Assembly (NCBI GenBank): GCA_965227035.1
Contig: OZ245724.1
Span: 3,534,001-3,598,000, forward strand
DNA length: 64,000 nt
Reading direction: 5' to 3'
From: CBDDFQ01 sp965227035
Lineage (GTDB): Bacteria; Pseudomonadota; Gammaproteobacteria; Burkholderiales; Burkholderiaceae_C
Both the position numbers and the translations under genes were made by a program. Shown here in pieces: positions 27,730 through 36,321 of this stretch (position 1 is its first letter; each line of letters starts with the position of its first letter). The notes beneath the pieces are model-generated. The model ran no database searches, was not told where the DNA came from, and worked only from the letters and a program-made list of their open reading frames with translations.

Positions 27730-29226
27730 TCATTTGTGCCCTCCGCCTGTCGAGAATCCGCCGAAGGAGCCGCCGGAAGATCGGTAACCGCTCGAGCAGT
27801 TCTCCACCGCCGGATTGCATCGGGTGCAGCGATTGATCGAAGCGAGCACCACGAAAAGAATCAACGCCATGAAGACGATGGCGACCCAGCTGTGGCTCGA
27901 GCTCGCAAGCGGTGTCGCGTCTTTGCGCGCGAACAGATCGGTGTCTGCATTCATCTTGAATGCAGCCGCGATCGTCTTGCCATCCATTCGGTTTCCGACC
28001 GACCAGGTCACCTCGCGCTGCGACTGTTCCATCGACATCACGAGAAAGCCTGCGGCGTAATCGCGATTGAAAGTTTTCTGGCCCTGGCTGACCTGCCAGT
28101 AGAACTCGCCCGCCACATAACTCGTTTCGGCGTTGTAGCTGTATTGCAGCTGGTACTTCTGGCCAAGGTAGGTTGCCGTCTGATTTCCCGCGCCGACCTG
28201 AGGAGCCCCGGTCGCCGGCTTGACCACGCTCCAGCCTTCATCCGAATCGACCAGGAACATGAAGCCCTTCTTGCGATTGAAGAGAAGGTATTCGTCCCAG
28301 CCGAACAACTCGTCGTCGTCTCCGGGCTCCCGACCCATGCGGTGCTGGAATCCCACCACCTGCCATGTTGCGCCCTGGAGCACACCGATCTTCCCGAGGG
28401 GTATCGGCGGGCGTACCGGCTCGTCCTGCGTTGCATGCCTGAGATCGCCGCCGACCCCGCTCGTGAGATCGATGAGCGTGTTGCAGGACGGGCAGGTGAT
28501 GCTCTTGCTGTTCTCGAGTTTGACCTCGACAGGGGAGCCGCAATTGGGGCAGCTGAACTGTCGCGCACGTTCGGTTTTCTCCGACGAATCCGAAAGGCCA
28601 CGCAAGGAAAGCGCTTCGAGATCGACCGCTTTGCCGGTAGACAGCGCAGGCGGCTTGACACCGTAGTCGATGCTGAAAACTTCACCGCTCGCGTTGCGCA
28701 ACTCCACCGTCGGAAACACTTGTCCCAAAGGCGGCAGTCGAGGCAGCTCGCCTTGCGCGGCAATCAGCGAAACATCTTCGTTCGATGCGACGCTGAACGA
28801 CTTGCCGTCGATCGCGGTCGTCGCACCAACCCGAAGTTGATCAGCGTTCGGAACTGCACGCGAAAGGGTCGCCGGCAAACTGAAAACGTAGGAGCCGTTG
28901 TCCTCGGAAAGCGTGCCGGTCGAGCCGTCGTCGAACAGCGCGTTCCACTCGTTCCAGGTGCCTTCGCGGTATTTGTATTGAAGCCGGCCAATGAGGGTGA
29001 ACGCGCGATTCTGAAACTTGCCGGACGCTTGAAGTCGAAGCGGGGAATAGTCGTCGAACAGCTCGGCCATCTTGCCGATGCGGGCTAGCGTTTCGCCTTG
29101 GCGAACCACTGTGCTTTGGCAATATTTGCAAATCGCGTACGCCGATTGCGCGCTCAGAAAATCGACAGGCGCGCCGCACCCCGGGCACGCGGCGCGATAC
29201 GCTCGTTGCGGCGTCAGGGTAGCCAA
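27730..29226 (-). CDS. Zinc-ribbon DUF4178-like protein with C-terminal membrane anchor
   Basis: A 498-residue protein. It begins with a zinc ribbon (CPGCGAPVDF, CKYCQS), then a beta-rich repeat (GTWNEWNALFDDGSTGTLSED). A second ribbon follows (CPNCGSPVEV, CPSCNTL) and a second beta-rich repeat (ELFGWDEYLLFNRKKGFMFL). The pattern YREGTWNEW/WDEYLLF matches DUF4178 repeats. One membrane helix lies near the C-terminus (SWVAIVFMALILFVVLASI), ending in a short Ser/Gly-rich tail. It starts 4 nt after the SPFH gene stop, so the two are translated together. Molecular function is unknown; the layout suggests a membrane-tethered adaptor. Confidence 0.83.
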   Translation of the reverse strand: MATLTPQRAYRAACPGCGAPVDFLSAQSAYAICKYCQSTVVRQGETLARIGKMAELFDDYSPLRLQASGKFQNRAFTLIGRLQYKYREGTWNEWNALFDDGSTGTLSEDNGSYVFSLPATLSRAVPNADQLRVGATTAIDGKSFSVASNEDVSLIAAQGELPRLPPLGQVFPTVELRNASGEVFSIDYGVKPPALSTGKAVDLEALSLRGLSDSSEKTERARQFSCPNCGSPVEVKLENSKSITCPSCNTLIDLTSGVGGDLRHATQDEPVRPPIPLGKIGVLQGATWQVVGFQHRMGREPGDDDELFGWDEYLLFNRKKGFMFLVDSDEGWSVVKPATGAPQVGAGNQTATYLGQKYQLQYSYNAETSYVAGEFYWQVSQGQKTFNRDYAAGFLVMSMEQSQREVTWSVGNRMDGKTIAAAFKMNADTDLFARKDATPLASSSHSWVAIVFMALILFVVLASINRCTRCNPAVENCSSGYRSSGGSFGGFSTGGGHK

Positions 29227-29230
29227 GAGA

Positions 29231-30280
29231 TCAGACGAGCTTCTTCAGCAGCTCGGCCTTCTTGGAATCGAACTCTTCCTGCGTGAGGATGCCCTTCGAC
29301 TTGAGCTCTCCGAGCTTCTCGAGAGTTGCCATGACATCTTCCGGTTTGACGCCGGCAGACGCAGCTGGCGCGGCCGCTGCGGCGGATGCCGCATTCCCAG
29401 CTCCGCTCAATCCTTGCGACAGGTTCTGCGCGAGCACCTGACCCAACGCGACGCCAGCTCCTAGTCCCATTGCATCGCCTGCGATGCCGCCTCCGCCTGC
29501 CGCACCTTCTGCCATTTTCGGAATGGCCTGGCCGGTCTGGTACTGGATGAACTTGGACATGTCGTTGCCGACCATGCCCATGCCGATCTTCTGATCGAGG
29601 ATTTTCTGCAGCTCTTCCGGCAGCGACACGCTTTGCACCGTCATGCCTTCGAGCTTCAATCCGATCTTGGCGAACTCGGGCAACAGCTGCGCGGAAAGGG
29701 CTTGCGCGAACACGATCTGATTAGCCGCCAGATCGAGGAAAGGTATGCCGCTCGACGCGATGGCGTTGCTGATGTTCTGCATCACCAGACCGCGCAGCTG
29801 ACCGTCCAGATCGTCGGTGGTGTATTCATCCCGGGTGCCGGAAATCTCGGTGTAGAAAAGACGCGGATCGGCGACTCGGTAGCTGAAGTTGCCGAAGGCA
29901 CGAAGGCGTACCGCGCCGAAGTCCTTGTCGCGAATACTGATCGGTTGCGAGGTGCCCCACTTCTGATCGATCTGCTGGCGAGTGCTGAAGAAATAAAGAT
30001 CGCTCTTGAAAGGCGACTCGAACAGCTTGTCCCAGTTCTTGAGATACGTGAGTACCGGGATGGTCTGGGTAGTGAGCTTGTACATGCCAGGGCCGAACAC
30101 GTCCGCGATCTTGCCCTCGTTCACGAACACGGCAACCTGCGATTCACGCACCGTGAGCGATGCGCCGTACTGGATTTCCATGTCGCGCATCGGGAAGCGC
30201 CAGGCCAGCGTGCCGTCGCCATCTTCGGTCCATTGAATGATGTCGATGAACTGTTTCTTGATGAAGTCCATGAGTGCCAT
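29231..30280 (-). CDS. SPFH-domain protein with C-terminal SHOCT domain (YdjI-like)
   Basis: A 349-residue protein without an obvious signal peptide. The N-terminal 230 residues resemble the SPFH/band-7 fold of the virion-core-like subgroup (QYGASLTVRESQVAVFVNEG, FGPGMYKLTTQTIPVLTYL, AVRLRAFGNFSYRVADP). Next comes a Gly/Ala-rich linker (about 255-310). The end is a short SHOCT domain (LEKLGELKSKGILTQEEFD). SPFH proteins scaffold membrane microdomains; SHOCT is an oligomerisation module. It is the first gene of the five-gene minus-strand cluster and would recruit the downstream membrane enzymes, which is inference. The 246 nt upstream to maeB hold the divergent promoters; the only feature I see is TACAAT at 30453-30458. 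Confidence 0.87.
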   Translation of the reverse strand: MALMDFIKKQFIDIIQWTEDGDGTLAWRFPMRDMEIQYGASLTVRESQVAVFVNEGKIADVFGPGMYKLTTQTIPVLTYLKNWDKLFESPFKSDLYFFSTRQQIDQKWGTSQPISIRDKDFGAVRLRAFGNFSYRVADPRLFYTEISGTRDEYTTDDLDGQLRGLVMQNISNAIASSGIPFLDLAANQIVFAQALSAQLLPEFAKIGLKLEGMTVQSVSLPEELQKILDQKIGMGMVGNDMSKFIQYQTGQAIPKMAEGAAGGGGIAGDAMGLGAGVALGQVLAQNLSQGLSGAGNAASAAAAAPAASAGVKPEDVMATLEKLGELKSKGILTQEEFDSKKAELLKKLV

Positions 30281-30526
30281 GACCGTCTCCCTGCGCGAGT
30301 GAAGTTGCGGCTGATGATACCTGCGGGGGGTGTCTTTGCAAGCTCGAAAACTGTCGCGGTCGCAGTGTGAATTCCTGGTCGCAGGCGTTTCATAGGCGAT
30401 TCATTTCCCTGCGCGGGCGTCTTCTAAACCGCTATTTCGACCCCTGCGGGACTACAATCGGCATCCCTTTCAAAGGCCGGATGGACGTGTATCGATGCGC
30501 CCGCGCAGGCCGCAGGAGACCTTTTG

Positions 30527-32836
<2,310 letters not shown>

Positions 32837-32884
32837 GGATTTTTGCGCTAGCGAGCGCAAACTTGTAGATCACTAATGACCCTG

Positions 32885-32922
32885 AAGCGCCTGCTCAAAT
32901 TTTGAGCAGGCGCTTGCTTTTT
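32885..32922 (+). terminator. Intrinsic terminator of maeB
   Basis: A stem of about 15 bp (AAGCGCCTGCTCAAA with TTTGAGCAGGCGCTT) with a very small loop is followed by GCTTTTT. It starts 49 nt after the maeB stop and separates it from the RNase gene. Confidence 0.88.
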
Positions 32923-32958
32923 GGGCCGACATAAGTCAAACTCGCGGACTTCGAATGT

Positions 32959-32975
32959 TCAGGGGTTAACCCTGA
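32959..32975. promoter_or_regulatory. Palindrome upstream of the RNase gene (possible operator)
   Basis: TCAGGG-GTTAA-CCCTGA is a perfect 6-bp inverted repeat with a 5-nt centre, 37 nt upstream of the ribonuclease start and just before a TATAAG element. Its position fits an operator overlapping the -35 region. No known regulator is recognised. Confidence 0.35.
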
Positions 32976-33011
32976 CTTCAGTGCAGATGGTTCTATAAGG
33001 TTTGCGGTCTC

Positions 33012-33419
33012 ATGAGACATGTCCCTGTTCTGAGGCACTTGCTGATTGGTTTGTCGCTGGTAGCAGCAGTTTTTTGCACCTTTTCGGTGCAGGCTCGCGA
33101 CAGGTATCCAAACGGTCAAACGTACTCTTCTGGGACTTCGATCACGCTCTCGGAGTTGCCGCCACAGGCGCGCGAAACCTATCAGCGAATCGCGCAGGGT
33201 GGTCCTTTTTCATACGACAAGGACGGCTCGGTTTTTGGAAATAGAGAGCGGCAACTGCCGCCAAGACATCGCGGTTTCTACCTCGAGTACACGGTGGCAA
33301 CGCCGGGCTCGCGAGATCGCGGCGCCAGACGAATCGTCTGCGGGGGCGAGCGAAGGTCTCCCGAAGTTTGTTATTACACGAGCGACCATTACGGGAGCTT
33401 TCGAATGATCGCGAATTAG
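33012..33419 (+). CDS. Secreted guanyl-specific ribonuclease (RNase Sa/barnase-type)
   Basis: A 135-residue protein. It has a Sec signal peptide (hydrophobic LLIGLSLVAAVFCTFS, cleavage after VQA at about residue 28). The mature 107 residues closely follow RNase Sa: SGTSITLSELPPQARETY, GGPFSYDKDGSVFGNRE, FYLEYTVATPG, RGARRIVCGG and YYTSDHYGSF. The catalytic set is Glu92, Arg107 and His126. Compared with RNase Sa there is a 3-residue insertion between Arg and His carrying Cys110 and Cys120, which could form a loop disulfide. It should cleave RNA after guanosine outside the cytoplasm. The barstar gene follows 75 nt downstream. Confidence 0.93.
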   Translation: MRHVPVLRHLLIGLSLVAAVFCTFSVQARDRYPNGQTYSSGTSITLSELPPQARETYQRIAQGGPFSYDKDGSVFGNRERQLPPRHRGFYLEYTVATPGSRDRGARRIVCGGERRSPEVCYYTSDHYGSFRMIAN

Positions 33420-33494
33420 AACTCGCGTATCTGACCGGCAATGAATTCGGCTTTCGGGCCGTGAGATTTTTAGACTAAAGAAAGAGAAGCGGAG

Positions 33495-33896
33495 ATGGAA
33501 ACGCCACTTCGTAATGTCCGTACCAACATCGTGCAATCGATCCGAGCGTTCCGCGTTCAGGATCTGCAAGATGCAGCTCGCCACCTTGGCCAGCACTTCC
33601 TGTATGCGAACCTTGCCAATGCGCAAAGCAAACAGGACGTTCTGGACTTGATCGCCGAGCAATTTTGCCTTCCGAATCATTTCGGCAAGAACTTTGACGC
33701 GTTGTACGACTGCATTACCGACCCTTTGCATAAATCAGGCCCACAGCCTGGCTTTATTGCAGTTCTGGAACAAATTCCGGCCAACGTGAAGTTCGACAAG
33801 GAAGCGCGTGAGCAGCTTCTCGACATCTTCCGCGATGCCGCAGATTACTGGGGGGATCGAAAGATACCGTTCCGGTGTTTCTATTCTTTTCTGTAG
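33495..33896 (+). CDS. Barstar-family ribonuclease inhibitor
   Basis: A 133-residue cytoplasmic protein without a signal. The barstar core begins after a 35-residue N-terminal extension: ANAQSKQDVLDLIAEQFCLP, then the typical HFGKNFDALYDCITDPL, then a C-terminal strand/helix unit (YWGDRKIPFRCFYSFL). Barstar blocks the active site of barnase-type RNases and protects the producer until secretion. It lies in the same direction as the RNase gene, with GGAG eight bases before its ATG. The pair is complete, so the RNase is probably active. Confidence 0.92.
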   Translation: METPLRNVRTNIVQSIRAFRVQDLQDAARHLGQHFLYANLANAQSKQDVLDLIAEQFCLPNHFGKNFDALYDCITDPLHKSGPQPGFIAVLEQIPANVKFDKEAREQLLDIFRDAADYWGDRKIPFRCFYSFL

Positions 33897-33931
33897 CCCG
33901 TTCTGCACAAACCAGCCAAGCAGAACGGGCT
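33895..33931 (+). terminator. Strong hairpin overlapping the barstar stop codon
   Basis: AGCCCGTTCTGC and GCAGAACGGGCT form a perfect 12-bp stem around a 13-nt loop. It begins inside the barstar TAG stop. There is no T-run after it, so it may be an mRNA-stabilising or Rho-associated hairpin rather than a classical terminator. The remaining 33932-34092 holds no gene I can support, only a short weak frame. Confidence 0.5.
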
Positions 33932-34092
33932 AACGAGGCCCAAGGGAACGAACCGGTAGACGGAATCGAACTCACCACCGAACCAGGCGAAAAGATGCCC
34001 ACCGACAAGCTCGTGGATGTTTCGCCACTGGCGCTGCGTATGAGCAGCCCGTTCAACGCCGGATACTGGCTCGCAGCTGCCTGATATCCGCT

Positions 34093-34131
34093 AAAAAACG
34101 GATCGAGGTTTGCCCCTCGATCCGTTTTTTT
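34093..34131. terminator. Bidirectional intrinsic terminator
   Basis: AAAAAACGGATCGAGG, a 6-nt loop, and CCTCGATCCGTTTTTTT form a perfect stem with A- and T-runs on both sides. It terminates rsmA (minus strand, stop 3 nt away) and any transcript arriving from the RNase/barstar side. Confidence 0.9.
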
Positions 34132-34133
34132 CG

Positions 34134-34904
34134 TTATTTCACTTTCAATGCCAGCTCGACGTATTCGTCGACCGGCACTTCTTCCGCTCGGCGTTGAACA
34201 TCGAACGTTCCCGCGAATCCTTTTTCTTCCAGCCATTTGCCCAATGAATGGCGAAGCAGTTTGCGTCTCTGACTGAATGCGACCTGCACCATCTGCTCCA
34301 GCAATTTCACATCCACTCGAGCGGGAGATGCTTTGGGCACCATCCTTACCACCGCACTATCGACGCGTGGCGGCGGCTCGAAGCTTTCGGGCGGCACGAA
34401 GAGGAAATTCTCCATGTCGTAGCGCCACTGCAGCATCACGCTCAAACGCCCGTAGTCGGATGTCGACGGGGATGCCACCATCCGGTCGATCACCTCTTTT
34501 TGCAGCATGAAGTGCTGATCTTCGATCACATCGACCTGGTCGAGGAGATGGAACAGGATGGGAGTGGAAATGTTGTACGGAAGATTGCCGACTACGCGAA
34601 TTTTGGGCGCATTCAAATCGCTCGCGACTTTGGCGAAATCGACCTTCAGCACGTCGGATTCAATCACGCGAAGCTGAGCGTGATCGCGTAGCCGCAAAGC
34701 GAGATCGCGATCGAGTTCGATGACTGTGAGTTGTCCGAGCCTCTCGACGAGCGGCTGGGTTAGCGCAGCCAGACCTGGGCCGATTTCGACCATAGGCTGG
34801 CCGGGTTTCGGATCGATGCCGCGAACGATTGCGTCGATGATTCCTGCGTCGGACAGAAAGTGCTGTCCGAACCTCTTGCGAGCGTGATGCGTGCCGGCTT
34901 TCAA
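34134..34904 (-). CDS. rsmA: 16S rRNA (adenine1518-N6/adenine1519-N6)-dimethyltransferase
   Basis: A 256-residue KsgA family protein. The N-terminus ARKRFGQHFLSDAGIIDAIV is the family signature, followed by the AdoMet motif MVEIGPGLAALTQPL, VIELDRDLALRL, and the catalytic VVGNLPYNISTPILF. It dimethylates A1518 and A1519 in helix 45 of 16S rRNA, a late assembly checkpoint. It starts 3 nt after surA and is the last gene of lptD-surA-rsmA. The pdxA gene often found in this operon is absent. Confidence 0.97.
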   Translation of the reverse strand: MKAGTHHARKRFGQHFLSDAGIIDAIVRGIDPKPGQPMVEIGPGLAALTQPLVERLGQLTVIELDRDLALRLRDHAQLRVIESDVLKVDFAKVASDLNAPKIRVVGNLPYNISTPILFHLLDQVDVIEDQHFMLQKEVIDRMVASPSTSDYGRLSVMLQWRYDMENFLFVPPESFEPPPRVDSAVVRMVPKASPARVDVKLLEQMVQVAFSQRRKLLRHSLGKWLEEKGFAGTFDVQRRAEEVPVDEYVELALKVK

Positions 34905-34907
34905 GGC

Positions 34908-36293
34908 TTACTGCGGCGCTTCGCGCATGTCGACGTAGGCACGCGCGCGCAGCTCGCGAGTCCAGTTGTTGTACGCCTCTTCCTGCTTTTTCTCGCGCAC
35001 CGTGCCGCGCAGCAAATCGCGCTGTTCGCGTTGCGTCAGATTCTTGGTACGCCGTTCGATCACCTCGATCAAATGCACGCCGAATCGCGAGGTCACCGGA
35101 TCGCTGATCTGACCGGTGGGCAGACCTTCCATGACCGATTCGAATTCCGGCACGAACTGACCGGGGCTCACCCAACCCAGATCGCCTCCGTCTTTGGCGC
35201 TTCCATCTTGAGATATCTCTTTGGCGACTGTGGCAAAGTCAGTCTGCTTCGATTCGATTCTTCGCTTGATATCGGCAAGGCGTTCCCTGGCGGCGGTTTC
35301 GGTAATTTGAGCGCCAAGACGCAGAAGAATGTGGCGGGGATGCGTTTGCACGATGGTCGATCCGACGACGCCTGTCTGGACTTTCTCCACGACTTTCAGC
35401 ACGTGAAAGCCGGCACCCGATCGAATCGGGCCGGCAATATCACCGGTATTCAAACCGCGCGTCGCGTTAGCGAACAACTCGGGGTACTTGTCGGCGGCTC
35501 GAAGCCCCATCACGCCACCGCTGCTGCGCTCTGCCGACTGAGAAAACTCTTGTGCGAGCGCAGCGAAGTCATCACCCTTGCGAGCGCGATCGGCGACCAT
35601 CTGAGCGCGCTGCGACAACGCAGCAACCTCCGCCGGGGATGCCGACTCAGGCACGGAAATAAGCACCTGAGCGAGATTGATATCGGCAGGTGCCGCAGGC
35701 GCATTAGCTGCCTGCTCTCGAATGTAGTCGTCGATATCCGCATCGGTCACGCGTACTCGCGACACTTCACGCTCGCGCACTTTGGCGAGCGTCAGCTGAT
35801 TGCGGATTTCGCTGCGGAACTGCTCGACCGGAACGTTGTCCGCCGCGATGCGCCGGAACAGTTCTTCGCGAGATATCTGATTTTGTTCGGCGACATTGTC
35901 GATTGCCGTATTCAAAGCCACATCGTCGATCTTGATGCCGGTTTCCTTTGCCTGTTGCAGCGCCGCTTTTTCAAGAATCAGGCGTTCGAGAACCTGCTGC
36001 ACAACCACACTGTGCGAGGGCCTTTGGCCGCCCTGTTGTGCCAGTTGCTGCTCGAGACGAGCTGCGCGAACCTGCACCTCGTTATTGGTGATCGGATCGG
36101 AGTTCACGACAGCCACGATGTAGTCGGCCTGGCGTTGCGCACTGCTCGCGCCGCCGGGCGCTGCAGACAGTCTGGGAGCGCGAAGGCCGGGTTGCGAGCC
36201 CACCAGGGGCTGTGCGTAGGAAGCGGTCTGAATACCCAACGCCGCAATAACGACGGCAAGCGGGAGGAGGAAGGGTTTTTTGATCATGACCAT
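34908..36293 (-). CDS. surA: Periplasmic chaperone and peptidyl-prolyl isomerase SurA
   Basis: A 461-residue protein with a Sec signal peptide (hydrophobic FLLPLAVVIAALGIQTA, cleavage near SYA-QP). A helical chaperone region follows (DYIVAVVNSDPITNNEVQVR), then two parvulin domains: the first around LAQEFSQSAERSSGGVMG, the second around AKEISQDGSAKDGGDLGWV. SurA escorts outer-membrane proteins, LptD in particular, to the Bam complex, which fits its place directly downstream of lptD (28 nt). ATGs at 36293 and 36287 are both possible starts. Confidence 0.96.
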   Translation of the reverse strand: MVMIKKPFLLPLAVVIAALGIQTASYAQPLVGSQPGLRAPRLSAAPGGASSAQRQADYIVAVVNSDPITNNEVQVRAARLEQQLAQQGGQRPSHSVVVQQVLERLILEKAALQQAKETGIKIDDVALNTAIDNVAEQNQISREELFRRIAADNVPVEQFRSEIRNQLTLAKVREREVSRVRVTDADIDDYIREQAANAPAAPADINLAQVLISVPESASPAEVAALSQRAQMVADRARKGDDFAALAQEFSQSAERSSGGVMGLRAADKYPELFANATRGLNTGDIAGPIRSGAGFHVLKVVEKVQTGVVGSTIVQTHPRHILLRLGAQITETAARERLADIKRRIESKQTDFATVAKEISQDGSAKDGGDLGWVSPGQFVPEFESVMEGLPTGQISDPVTSRFGVHLIEVIERRTKNLTQREQRDLLRGTVREKKQEEAYNNWTRELRARAYVDMREAPQ

Positions 36294-36321
36294 TTATCTT
36301 GTTCTGGTGGCAGCGAGTGCA

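Noticed and set aside
33875..34084. 69-codon frame after barstar
   Set aside because: Starts inside barstar, crosses the hairpin, lacks a ribosome site and resembles no family. Possibly a short remnant only.
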